Positions 19,601-26,720 of a DNA stretch of 27,533 bases are shown here, piece after piece. Both the position numbers and the translations under genes were made by a program. This DNA comes from JAWWBN01 sp033720955. Its GTDB lineage: Bacteria > Acidobacteriota > Thermoanaerobaculia > Multivoradales > JAHEKO01. Position 1 is the first letter of the stretch; every line of letters begins with the position of its first letter. The stretch covers positions 1 to 27,533 of the forward strand of contig JAWWBN010000022.1 in NCBI GenBank assembly GCA_033720955.1. Direction: 5' to 3'. The notes below the pieces were generated by a model, which was not told where the DNA came from, did not search any database, and worked only from the letters and a program-made list of their open reading frames with translations.

Positions 19601-20101
19601 CCCGTCGGGCGCGCTGACGCCGGGCATGAGCTGGGTGAGCTGGATGAAGTTGCGGCCGTTGAGCGGCAGCTCCCGCACCTGCTCCCCGGTCACCAGGCCG
19701 GCGACCTCACCACCCATGGTCTCGACCACGATCGCCGAGGAGGTCACGGTGACCTCTTCCACGATGTTGCCGATCTCGAGCCGGACGTCCTCCGACCGCC
19801 GGTCGGCGACGTTGAGGACGAGGTTCTGCACGAGGCTCGTCTTGAAACCCTCGGCCTCGACGCTCAGCACGTAGGTGCCGACGGGCAGGGCCGGCAGCGC
19901 GTACACGCCGGCCGAGTCGGTCTTCACCGTGCGAGTGAAGCCGGTGCCGGTGTTGATGGCGGTGACCGACGCTCCAGCGACCGGATTGCCATCCGGATCG
20001 GTGACGACGCCGCGCAGATCCGCGGTCGTAGTCTGGGCGAGCACCGGCGCCGCGACGGTCAGGATCGCGATGACGGCTAGCAGCGGAAGTGCTTTGCGCA
20101 T
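16661..20101 (-). CDS. Oar-type TonB-dependent outer-membrane receptor with carboxypeptidase-regulatory-like domain
   Basis: This 1146-residue outer-membrane protein has a signal peptide (residues 1-22, VLA before Gln). A carboxypeptidase-regulatory-like beta-sandwich follows at about 26-105 (LRGVVTDPDGNPVAGASVTA, then a segment with AGVYALPALPVGTYVLSVEA). The plug domain starts near 110 and contains VRELPLNGRNFIQLTQLMPG. A long beta-barrel rich in aromatic strands ends with GLKLTF, the terminal Phe typical of outer-membrane insertion. Receptors of this Oar/Cna-B-like type are abundant in Acidobacteriota and move large substrates using TonB energy. In this locus it probably imports oligosaccharides; the ligand is inference. 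No SusD partner gene is present. GAGGAGGG precedes the ATG at 20101, and the gene has a good promoter with a LacI-type operator-like element. Confidence 0.93.
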   Translation of the reverse strand: MRKALPLLAVIAILTVAAPVLAQTTTADLRGVVTDPDGNPVAGASVTAINTGTGFTRTVKTDSAGVYALPALPVGTYVLSVEAEGFKTSLVQNLVLNVADRRSEDVRLEIGNIVEEVTVTSSAIVVETMGGEVAGLVTGEQVRELPLNGRNFIQLTQLMPGVSAPDGLNTKNKGLLTGSDLSVSGGNTTGNLWTVDGANNNDVGSNRTILIYPSVDAIEEFKIHRNSYGAEFGGAAGAQVNLVTRSGTNDFKGSVFYFHRSDSLNEPNEFIERAGLDTEPLDRHDYGFTFGGPIRRDKVHFFLSSEWNDEERGVVRSGFVPTLAQRQGDFSNINPDCGFGNAVPVDPVTGQPFPGNVIPSERISDAGLLYLQLYPVPNTSIAGSCTNWVEAVNTPIEWNQINTRVDWAASDSASVLVRYTEDDWDNSAPNAGDTNGLWGDDPFPTADSSWLQPSDSLVGQLTNVIGSSAVNTLTVSKNGNEINIEQGGDLALYRNITSSIPTFFPVEDKFASDGVSHPVFWGGGGLPTLWNIAPWRNSHDQLIFKDDYQQVFGRHELKAGVLYGEYDKVEVCCGSASQEAVQLWGGFPGNGAGVDPWAFNTTGNGAADFLIDGMYFGFAERSAIPAPEVKWEDLEFYVADSWQALPNLTVDFGVRYSQFDWPYATGNNINSFVPSAFDPALGGDPCNGILQVPGTDFCGEAGFAGGAPGPGRGLAKEDDNNFAPRLGAAWDIFGNGKHVVRAGFGQFFQRERVNIQLDFSQNAPFSEFTSGIRTLDGSSFFLDGFNRGIPARGIDPNAETPYNLQFNLTWEQRLNDNMTLELSYVGNRGRQLIRPVDINQVPAGDPNGNGVADRLEYVRCGADAGCRAGLRPFGVFGDNPILFWQTNGRSDYDSLQAQFIARYGRGSQFQVSATVADFDADTDVGSSSAGPQLGNITDLANPGLDYGPAALHRDWITNASLIHNLPTFDGVGGWKEALLGNWTIGVIAIYQTGTPLTVVTGGAVNGVGYAGTGFNDNQRPIQVGSCGGSGTQIINPDAFTLVGYQLGQTGQMASRGACEGPDFFQTDVSFYKGIPIGDRFDLQLRIEIFNIFNTDNFVGVDTGYNGVVTFDDTQTAIIESTPSPTFGQAFGARDPRQIQLGLKLTF

Positions 20102-20131
20102 AGACTGGGCCCTCCTCGGGCGGTGATGAGG

Positions 20132-20143
20132 TAAAACGATTTA
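20132..20143. promoter_or_regulatory. Probable LacI-family operator (CG-centred near-palindrome)
   Basis: The 12-mer TAAAACGATTTA is palindromic except for one base pair (TAAA-A-CG-A-TTTA) and has the central CG that LacI-family hinge helices recognise. It is an AT-rich island in very GC-rich DNA, at about +7 to +18 of the predicted TonB-receptor transcript and about 100 nt from the divergent regulator gene. A protein bound here would block transcription of the receptor. Confidence 0.65.
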
Positions 20144-20156
20144 GTAGAGCGCCGCG

Positions 20157-20185
20157 AGTGAAGCACATGGGGAGCGCCTTGTCAA
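20157..20185 (-). promoter_or_regulatory. Sigma-70-type promoter of the TonB receptor gene
   Basis: On the minus strand a perfect -35 TTGACA (20185-20180) is followed after exactly 17 nt by TTCACT (20162-20157), which matches three of six -10 bases. Transcription should start near 20150, just before the operator-like element. The opposite strand reads TTGTCA over the same bases, so the divergent regulator gene could share this -35 region, but no good -10 is visible on that side. Confidence 0.6.
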
Positions 20186-20243
20186 GAGATTTCTTCGTCT
20201 GCCATCTGCCGATCCGCCGTCGGGCGGGGGGGGAAAGGTCGCC

Positions 20244-21362
20244 GTGAGCGGCCGCGACCGACACGGCCCGCCCGGGGAGGGGCAGGGCTCGACGGGCAAG
20301 CGGGTCACCCTGCGCGAGGTCGCCGACTCGCTGGACCTCTCCCCGGCCACCGTCTCCCTGGTGCTCAACCGCTCGCCGGTGGCGGCCTCCATCCCCCCGG
20401 CGACCCAGAAGCGGGTCTTCGCCGCCGCCGAGAAGCTCGGCTACCGCCCCAACATCCTCGCCCGGTCGCTGCGCAGCCAGCGCAGCTTCTCGATCGGCGT
20501 CGTGGTGCCGGAGATCAGCGAGGGCTACGCCTCCGGGATCTTGAGCGGCATCGAGGATCACCTCATGGGCTCCGGCTACTTCTACCTGGTGGCGAGCCAC
20601 CGGTCGAAGGCGGACCTGCTGGACGAGTATCTGTACCTCCTGAAGGAGCGGCTGGTCGAGGGGTTCATCCTGGTGAGCACCCCCATCGAGGAGCCGCCGG
20701 GCCTGCCCGCGGTGGCCGTGGCCGGGCACCGGTCCCTCGAGGGGGTGACCAACGTGGTCCTGGACCACGATCGCGCCGCCCACCTGGCGCTCTCCCATCT
20801 GGCCGACCTGGGGCACCGCCGCATCGCGCTCTTCAAGGGCCACCCCCAGAGCGCCGACACCGAGGACCGGTGGCAGGCGATTCGCCGGGCCACCCGCTCG
20901 CTCGGCCTCGTCATCCACCCGGAGCTGACCCTGCAGCTCGGGGGCGAGGCGCTGGACCGCGCGTTCTCTCCCGACGAGGGGTACCAGGAGGGCTACGCCT
21001 ACGGCCGCCTGCTCCTCGACCGAAAGGCGGATTTCACCGCCCTCTTCGCCTTCAACGACGTCTCCGCCATCGGCGCCATGCGCGCCTTCCTCGACTCCGG
21101 TCTCGCGGTGCCCGGCGACGTATCGGTGCTCGGCTTCGACGACATCCACGGCGCCGGCTTCCAGAACCCGGGGCTGACCACCGTCCGCCAGCCGCTGCGC
21201 GCCATGGGCACGGCGGCGGCGCGGATCCTGCTCGAGCGGCTGGCCGGCGCCTCCCACAACGGCCCGGTCACCATCACTCCCGAGCTGATCGTGCGCGGCT
21301 CCACCGCTCCCGCGACCGCCCGGCCCCGCCGCCGCGACTCCTCCGACGGCGACGGCGAATGA
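20244..21362 (+). CDS. LacI-family transcriptional regulator
   Basis: This 372-residue DNA-binding repressor has an N-terminal helix-turn-helix: VTLREVADSLDLSPATVSLV (21-40), followed by LNRSP. The hinge helix YRPNILARSLRS (67-78) carries the Leu that intercalates at a central CG step. The rest is a periplasmic-binding-protein-like sensor domain (IGVVVPEISEGYASGILSGI near 84-103, then ALFAFNDVSAIGAMRAF and VSVLGFDDIHGAGFQNPGLT), which binds a sugar in this family. The start is GTG at 20244 after an eight-G run and AAAGG; no ATG lies in frame before the helix-turn-helix, leaving a basic/Gly-rich 20-residue extension. It is divergent from the TonB receptor and overlaps the following TPR gene (ATGA). 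The Arg- and Asp-rich tail after residue 355 is unusual and probably disordered. Confidence 0.92.
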   Translation: MSGRDRHGPPGEGQGSTGKRVTLREVADSLDLSPATVSLVLNRSPVAASIPPATQKRVFAAAEKLGYRPNILARSLRSQRSFSIGVVVPEISEGYASGILSGIEDHLMGSGYFYLVASHRSKADLLDEYLYLLKERLVEGFILVSTPIEEPPGLPAVAVAGHRSLEGVTNVVLDHDRAAHLALSHLADLGHRRIALFKGHPQSADTEDRWQAIRRATRSLGLVIHPELTLQLGGEALDRAFSPDEGYQEGYAYGRLLLDRKADFTALFAFNDVSAIGAMRAFLDSGLAVPGDVSVLGFDDIHGAGFQNPGLTTVRQPLRAMGTAAARILLERLAGASHNGPVTITPELIVRGSTAPATARPRRRDSSDGDGE

Positions 21363-23611
21363 ATCCGGCGCGCAGAGGGCGAGGGCGGGCGGCCCTCCCG
21401 ACCGCCGCGCTGACGCTCTGGGCCGCCCTGGCCGGCGCTCCGGCCCGCTCCGAGGACCCGGCCGCCCCCCTCACGACGGCGCTGACGGCGGCGGAGGAGG
21501 CCTTCGAGCGGAAGGAGCCGGAGATCGCCGAGAGCCAGTACCGCTCCGCCCTGCGCGAGGGCTGGCTGCTGATGGGAACCCTGCTCGCCGAGACGGGCGA
21601 CCTGGAGCGCGCCGCCGAGGCCTTCGAGCGCGCCGCCGGCGCGGCCGCCGACGACCGGCGCGCCCGCGTCGCCCAGGCTCTCGTCGCCCTCGAGAGCGAC
21701 CGGCCCGACGAGGCCGCCATCCTGCTGCGCCGGCTGGCGGCGCGGGACCCGGCCGACACGGAGGTGCGGCAGACGCTGGCCCGCGCCCTGGCCGCCGCCG
21801 GCAACCTCGACGAAGCGGTGCAGGAGCTCGAGGAGGTGCTGGCCCTGGCTCCCGACGAGCTCGAGACCCTCTTCTTCCTGGCGACCGGCTACCTGCGGCA
21901 GGGGCGGCCGGAGATGGCGGAGCCTCTGCTGACCCGGCTGGCGGCCGAGCGCCCCCAGGCCGAGACCCACCTGCTGATCGGCCGCACCTGGCGCGATCAC
22001 GCCCACTACGACCGCGCTCGCACGGCGCTCCGGAAGGCCCTGGAGATCGACCCCGGGCTCCGTCGCGCGCACTACTACCTGGGCACTGTCGAGCTGCTGG
22101 CCGAGGGCCGCGGCCGGGTGGAGGAGGCGATCGCGCACTTCCGGGCGGAGCTCGCGGTCGCTCCCGACGACGCCATGACCAACCTCTACCTGGGCATCGC
22201 CCTGGTCGAGAGCCGGCAGCACGAGGAGGCCCTGGGGCCGCTGGAGCGGGCCACCGGCTCCCCTCTCTCGCACCGCGACGCCCACCAGTTCCTCGGCCGC
22301 GCCCTCCTCGCCCTCGACCGGGCCGAGGAGGCGGTCACCGCCCTCCGGCGCGCCCTGGAGCTGGCCCAGGAGACGCCGATGGCGGCCCCCGGAGGCGTCT
22401 TCGTGGACCTGGGGGAGAGCCAGCTCTCGAGCCTCCACTACCAGCTCGCGCTGGCCCTGCGCCGCAGCGGCCGGCCCGAGGAGGCCGAGCCGCACTTCGC
22501 CCGAGCCCGGGAGCACTCGGCGCGGCTCGCCGAGAGCACGCGAGAGACCCTGAGCCGCTATCTGGAGGACGAGACCAGCCAGAGCGCCTTCGGCCCCCCG
22601 CTCCAGTTCCCCACCATCTCCGGTCTCGACGCGGCGCAGAGGGAGCGCCTCGAGCGACGGGTCCGCGCCGGCCTCGCCCGCGCCTCCTTCGACCTGGGGG
22701 TGCTCAAGGCCCGGGAGGGCCGCTTCGACGGCGCCGCCCGGCTGCTGGCGGACACCGTCGAGCTGGTCCCCGACTTCCCCCGCGGCGCCTACTCGTTGGG
22801 AGTCGCTCTCTACAACGCCGGCCGTTTCGAGGAGGCGACGGCGCCCCTCGAGCGGGCCCGGGCGGGGAGTCCGGGCGATCCGGTTCTGGGCCGGATGCTC
22901 GCCCTGGCCCACCTCAACGGTGAGGGGTACGCCGAGGCGGCGGAGCTGCTCGAGGACGACCCGGAGCGCGCCTCCAACCCGTCGCTCCAGTACGCCTACG
23001 GCGTGGCGCTGGTGCGCAGCGACCGCGCCGCCGAGGCGGCCGATCTCTTCTCGCGTCTGATCGCCGACAACGCCGACTGGCCGGAGCTCCACGTCGTCCT
23101 GGGCCAGGCGGCGGCCCAGCAGGGCGACTACGAGGCCGCGGCGGCCTCGCTCCGCCGGGCTCTCGAGCTCGACCCCGGAGTGGCGGAGGCGCACGCCACC
23201 CTGGGCGACATCCTGCTGCGCCAGGGCCGCCTGGACGAGGCGGAGAGGGAGCTCGAGGCCGAGCTCGCCGCCCACCCCGGGGACGAGCGGGCGCGCTACA
23301 CCCTGGCCCTGGTCATGGACCTCAACCGCAAGCCCGAGGAGGCCAAGCGGCTCCTGCGCCGGCACCTCGACGCCCGGCCTCGTTCCGCCGACGGCCGCTA
23401 CCTGCTGGGCAAGATCCTCCTCGGCGAAGGCGCGCTGGAGGACGCCCTGGAGCAGCTCGAGGTGGCCGCGGAGCTGGCTCCCGACGACCCCAACGTCCGC
23501 TACCAGCTCGGCCAGGCGCTCCAGAAGCTGGGGCGGGGCGAAGAGGCCGCGCGCCAGTTCGAGGCCTTCCGCGAGCTGAAGCAGGCCTCTCGACGCTCGG
23601 AGGGAGCGTGA
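21359..23611 (+). CDS. Secreted tetratricopeptide-repeat protein, 750 residues
   Basis: An N-terminal signal-like segment (ALPTAALTLWAALAGAPARS, residues 12-31) suggests export. From about residue 60 to the end the protein consists of TPR units. Clear ones include GDLERAAEAFERAAG, GNLDEAVQELEEVLALAPDE, YDRARTALRKALEIDPGL, GDYEAAAASLRRALELDPGV and GRLDEAERELEAELAAHPGD. A non-TPR linker at about 385-435 (containing SAFGPPLQFPTISGLDA) splits the repeats into two blocks. TPR arrays are protein-binding scaffolds; no enzyme motif is visible. The ATG at 21359 overlaps the stop of the LacI gene, so it is in the same transcript and under the same sugar signal. A possible role is partner or scaffold for the co-encoded CRTAC1-like protein or for the TonB receptor; that is inference. 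Confidence 0.85.
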   Translation: MNPARRGRGRAALPTAALTLWAALAGAPARSEDPAAPLTTALTAAEEAFERKEPEIAESQYRSALREGWLLMGTLLAETGDLERAAEAFERAAGAAADDRRARVAQALVALESDRPDEAAILLRRLAARDPADTEVRQTLARALAAAGNLDEAVQELEEVLALAPDELETLFFLATGYLRQGRPEMAEPLLTRLAAERPQAETHLLIGRTWRDHAHYDRARTALRKALEIDPGLRRAHYYLGTVELLAEGRGRVEEAIAHFRAELAVAPDDAMTNLYLGIALVESRQHEEALGPLERATGSPLSHRDAHQFLGRALLALDRAEEAVTALRRALELAQETPMAAPGGVFVDLGESQLSSLHYQLALALRRSGRPEEAEPHFARAREHSARLAESTRETLSRYLEDETSQSAFGPPLQFPTISGLDAAQRERLERRVRAGLARASFDLGVLKAREGRFDGAARLLADTVELVPDFPRGAYSLGVALYNAGRFEEATAPLERARAGSPGDPVLGRMLALAHLNGEGYAEAAELLEDDPERASNPSLQYAYGVALVRSDRAAEAADLFSRLIADNADWPELHVVLGQAAAQQGDYEAAAASLRRALELDPGVAEAHATLGDILLRQGRLDEAERELEAELAAHPGDERARYTLALVMDLNRKPEEAKRLLRRHLDARPRSADGRYLLGKILLGEGALEDALEQLEVAAELAPDDPNVRYQLGQALQKLGRGEEAARQFEAFRELKQASRRSEGA

Positions 23612-24882
23612 GAGCGGGTCGGCCCCTCCGGCGGCGTCTGACGGCGACCGCGGTGGCCGTCGCGGCCCTCGGCCTGTCCGTGGCCGCCGCGGCGCAGTCC
23701 CCGGGCTCGTCGCCGCTCGAGAGCGTCGCGGCGATGATCGAGGCGGGGCGGCTGGATGCCGCGGAGAGCGAGCTGCGCGCGCTCCTCGCCACGGGCGAGA
23801 GCCCGGCGGCGCGCGACCTGCTCGGCATCGTCCTCAGCCGGCTGGACCGTCCCGAGGAGGCGGAGGCGGAGTTCCGCCGAGCCCTCGCCGTGGCCCCGGA
23901 GCTGCCCGTCGTCCGCCAGCACCTGGGACGCCTCTACCTCGCCCAGGGCCGCCGCGACGAGGCCGCCGCCGAGCTGCGCGCCGCCGCCCGGCTCCAGCCG
24001 CTGCCGCGCGACCTCGCGATGCAACTGGCGCTGCTGGAGCTCGCCGCCGGCAACCCGGCGGCGGCGGAGACGCAACTGGAGAGGGTGGCGAGCGAGCACG
24101 GCTCGGTCCGCGCCCGGATGGAGCTGGCGCGGCTGGCCGCCGGCCGCCGCGAGTACGACGCCGCCCTCGCCCACCTGCGCAGCGCCCTGGAGCTGGCGCC
24201 CAACTCCGAGGCGGTGCTGCGCGCCCACGCCGAGGTCTCGCTGCAGGCCGGGGCGCCGATCGCCGCCGTCTGGACGCTCGAGCCGCTGGCCCGCATGCAC
24301 CCCGACATGACCGACTATCCCTACCTGCTGGGGGTGGCCAGGATGCGGGTCGGCGACTTCGCCGGGGCGGCCGAGGACCTCGAGCGGGCGCTGGCCCTGG
24401 ACCCCGACCGGCCCCTCACCCTCATCGCGCTGGGACTGGCCTACAACAACCAGAAGCGCTTCACCGAGGCGCGCGAGCATCTCGAGCGCAGTCTGCTCCT
24501 GGTGCCGGAGAGCGTCGAGGCGGCCGCCGCGCTCGCCCAGGCCGAGGAGGGCCTGGGCGAGCTGGAGCGAGCCGAGCGGCGTGCCCGGCGAGCCCTGGAC
24601 CGCCAGCCGGGGCATCCGTTGGCCCATCTCGTCCTCGGCATGGTGCAGATGAAGCGGGGAGCGTACGACGCCGCGCGCGACGAGCTGCTCGCGGCGATCG
24701 AGGGGGATCCGACCTCCGTGAAGGCCCACTACCAGCTCAGCCTGGCCTACGCCCGGCTGGGCGATCGCGCAAGCTCCGCCCGCCACCTGGAGCTGTACCG
24801 GGAGGCGCTCCAGGAGCTGGAGCGGGCCCGGATCGAGCTCAACACCAGGACCGGCGCCGCCGGCAGCGGGATGCGGCCATGA
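23608..24882 (+). CDS. Secreted tetratricopeptide-repeat protein, 424 residues
   Basis: This protein has a signal peptide (LTATAVAVAALGLSVAAAAQ, residues 11-30) followed by about ten TPR units from residue 37 to near 400. Examples are GRLDAAESELRALLATGESP, DRPEEAEAEFRRALAVAPEL, YDAALAHLRSALELAPNS and GDFAGAAEDLERALALDPDR. The C-terminal tail is short and polar. It is a distinct sequence from the preceding TPR protein, not an obvious recent duplicate. The start is GTG at 23608, which overlaps the previous stop as GTGA, with GGAGGGAG directly upstream. Function is unknown; the export signal and operon context argue for a periplasmic or surface scaffold working with the CRTAC1-like product. Confidence 0.85.
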   Translation: MRAGRPLRRRLTATAVAVAALGLSVAAAAQSPGSSPLESVAAMIEAGRLDAAESELRALLATGESPAARDLLGIVLSRLDRPEEAEAEFRRALAVAPELPVVRQHLGRLYLAQGRRDEAAAELRAAARLQPLPRDLAMQLALLELAAGNPAAAETQLERVASEHGSVRARMELARLAAGRREYDAALAHLRSALELAPNSEAVLRAHAEVSLQAGAPIAAVWTLEPLARMHPDMTDYPYLLGVARMRVGDFAGAAEDLERALALDPDRPLTLIALGLAYNNQKRFTEAREHLERSLLLVPESVEAAAALAQAEEGLGELERAERRARRALDRQPGHPLAHLVLGMVQMKRGAYDAARDELLAAIEGDPTSVKAHYQLSLAYARLGDRASSARHLELYREALQELERARIELNTRTGAAGSGMRP

Positions 24883-26576
24883 GGAGTCTCCTCCGGGGCA
24901 CGGCCGCGCTGCTCGCGCTGACGGCCGCCGCAGCGCCGGCGCAGACGCCGCCGCCCGAGCCCTTTCTGCGCGACGTCACCGCCGAGGCCGGCATCCGGTT
25001 CGTGCACCTCTCGGCGCCGGAGAAGAAGTACATCCTCGAGTCGATGGCCGGCGGGGTGGCGCTGCTCGACTACGACCGCGACGGCCTGACGGACATCTAC
25101 TTCGTCAACTCCCTGACCGTGGACACGGCCGACCAGCCGGAGTCGGCACGCAGCGCCCTCTACCGCAACCTGGGGGACGGCACCTTCCGGGACGTGGCCG
25201 AGCGAGCCGGCGTCGCCACGCCGGGGTGGGGAATGGGGGCGTGCACGGCGGACGTGAACGGCGACGGGCTGCAGGACCTCTACGTCACCGCCGTCGGCCC
25301 CGACCGCCTCTACCTCAACCGGGGCGACGGCACCTTCCGCGACGCCACCCAAGAGGCCGGGATCTCCGCGGGCGGCTGGTCGGCCGGCTGCGGCTTCGCG
25401 GACTACGACCGCGACGGCGACCTCGACCTCTTCGTCAGCAGATACGTCGAGGTCGACCTCGACAACCTGCCGGAGTTCGGCCAGGGGAAGTTCTGCCGCT
25501 ACCGGGACATCGAGGTCCAGTGCGGCCCGCGGGGCCTGCCGGGCACCTCGGATCTGCTCTTCCGCAATCACGGCGACGCCACCTTCGAAGAGGTGAGCCG
25601 CGCCGCCGGGGTCTCCGACCCCAACGAGTACTTCGGCCTCGGCGTCGCCTGGCTCGACGACGACGGCGACGGCTGGCCCGACCTCTTCGTGGCCAACGAC
25701 TCCGGGCCCAACTTCTTCTACCGCAACCGGCGCGACGGCACCTTCGAGGAGATGGGCTTCCCCATGGGCGTGGCGGTCAGCGAGGACGGGGGCGAGCAGG
25801 GCTCGATGGGAGTAGCGGTGGGCGACTACCGCAACGAGGGCCGGCCGAGCCTCTTCGTCACCAACTTCTCCGAGGAGCCCAACGCGCTCTATCGCAACGA
25901 GGGCAGCTACTTCACCGACGTCTCCTTCCGCTCGGCCACGGCGGCGGTGAGCCTCCCCTACGTCGGCTGGGGCACCGCCTTCTTCGACTACGACAACGAC
26001 GGCTGGCAGGACCTCATCCTGGTGAACGGCCACGTCTATCCCCAGCTCGACAACGCCCGGCTGGGGGCCTCGGCGCCCTACCGCCAGCGCAAGCTCCTCT
26101 ACCGCAACCGGCGCGACGGCACCTTCGAGGAGATCGGGGAGAGCCAGGGGCCCGAGCTCAACGAGCTGCGCGTGAGTCGCGGCCTGGCCCTCGGCGACCT
26201 GGACCGCGACGGACGCCTGGACCTGGTCATCAACGATCTCGACGGTCCGGCCCAGCTTCTCCGCAACGAGCTCGCCGACCCGGGGGCCTGGCTCGAGGTC
26301 GCGCTGGTCGGAGCCGGCCGGTTGACCGACGCCATCGGGGCCACGATCACGGCCAGGAGGGGGGAGCTGTCGCAGCTCCGCCTGGTCATGAGCGGCGCCA
26401 GCTACCTCTCCCAGAACGAGATGCCCCAGCACTTCGGCCTGGGCGACGCCACCCAGGTGGACCGGCTCGAGATCCGCTGGCCCGACGACCGGCGGACGGC
26501 GTTGCTCGACGTGCCAACGAACCGCTTCCTCGTCGTGCCCCTCCCACCGCTCGCACCGGCCCGCCGGAGTGGCTGA
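24879..26576 (+). CDS. CRTAC1-like secreted protein with FG-GAP/VCBS repeats and C-terminal ASPIC/UnbV domain
   Basis: This 565-residue protein has a signal peptide (residues 1-21, AAAAPAQ). FG-GAP/VCBS repeats with Ca-binding DxDxDG-type loops follow: DYDRDGLTDIYFV (64-76), DVNGDGLQDLYV (125-136), DYDRDGDLDLFV (175-186), DDDGDGWPDLFV (260-271), DYDNDGWQDLILV (370-382) and DLDRDGRLDLVI (440-451). A seventh at 316-327 (DYRNEGRPSLFV) has lost most Ca ligands. The set should fold as a beta-propeller. Between blades lies a Cys pair, FCRYRDIEVQCGPRGLPG (205-222). The C-terminal 75 residues (AIGATITARRG, SGASYLSQNEMPQHFGLG, LEIRWPD) are the ASPIC/UnbV domain. The family's biochemical role is unknown to me; Ca-dependent binding at the cell surface is plausible. 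It overlaps the previous gene by 4 nt (ATGA) and ends the LacI operon. Confidence 0.9.
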   Translation: MRSLLRGTAALLALTAAAAPAQTPPPEPFLRDVTAEAGIRFVHLSAPEKKYILESMAGGVALLDYDRDGLTDIYFVNSLTVDTADQPESARSALYRNLGDGTFRDVAERAGVATPGWGMGACTADVNGDGLQDLYVTAVGPDRLYLNRGDGTFRDATQEAGISAGGWSAGCGFADYDRDGDLDLFVSRYVEVDLDNLPEFGQGKFCRYRDIEVQCGPRGLPGTSDLLFRNHGDATFEEVSRAAGVSDPNEYFGLGVAWLDDDGDGWPDLFVANDSGPNFFYRNRRDGTFEEMGFPMGVAVSEDGGEQGSMGVAVGDYRNEGRPSLFVTNFSEEPNALYRNEGSYFTDVSFRSATAAVSLPYVGWGTAFFDYDNDGWQDLILVNGHVYPQLDNARLGASAPYRQRKLLYRNRRDGTFEEIGESQGPELNELRVSRGLALGDLDRDGRLDLVINDLDGPAQLLRNELADPGAWLEVALVGAGRLTDAIGATITARRGELSQLRLVMSGASYLSQNEMPQHFGLGDATQVDRLEIRWPDDRRTALLDVPTNRFLVVPLPPLAPARRSG

Positions 26577-26637
26577 GCCCGTCCGCACCGGCTCCGCCCG
26601 CCCGTGGCGACCGCCGCCCGCCTGCGACGGCGGCGCC

Positions 26638-26665
26638 TTGCCCGCACATCGCGTGCGGGTAGAGT
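26638..26665 (+). promoter_or_regulatory. Promoter-like element with an inverted repeat in its spacer
   Basis: TTGCCC (26638-26643) and TAGAGT (26660-26665) each match four of six consensus bases and are 16 nt apart. A perfect 7-bp inverted repeat, CCCGCAC and GTGCGGG with a 5-nt centre, occupies 26641-26659, exactly between the two boxes. This is where a regulator could bind. It lies 55 nt before the start of the last gene. The repeat is not followed by a T-run, so it is not a standard terminator. Confidence 0.45.
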
Positions 26666-26720
26666 CGGGCCCGCCAGCCGCCCCCCGACACCACGTCCGG
26701 ACTCATTCGAGGGTGAGCCC

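Noticed and set aside
20179..20208. Plus-strand promoter for the LacI gene (TTGTCA -35)
   Set aside because: The -35 is good, but the bases 16-18 nt downstream match the -10 consensus at only one or two positions, so I did not list it as a feature.
20999..23365. Minus-strand open frame antisense to the first TPR gene
   Set aside because: It consists of Leu/Gly/Val/Glu-rich low complexity caused by the repetitive high-GC TPR codons on the other strand.
26612..26634. Short hairpin (GCCGCC/GGCGGC) after the CRTAC1-like gene as a terminator
   Set aside because: The loop is 10 nt and no T-run follows; in such GC-rich DNA this is expected by chance.
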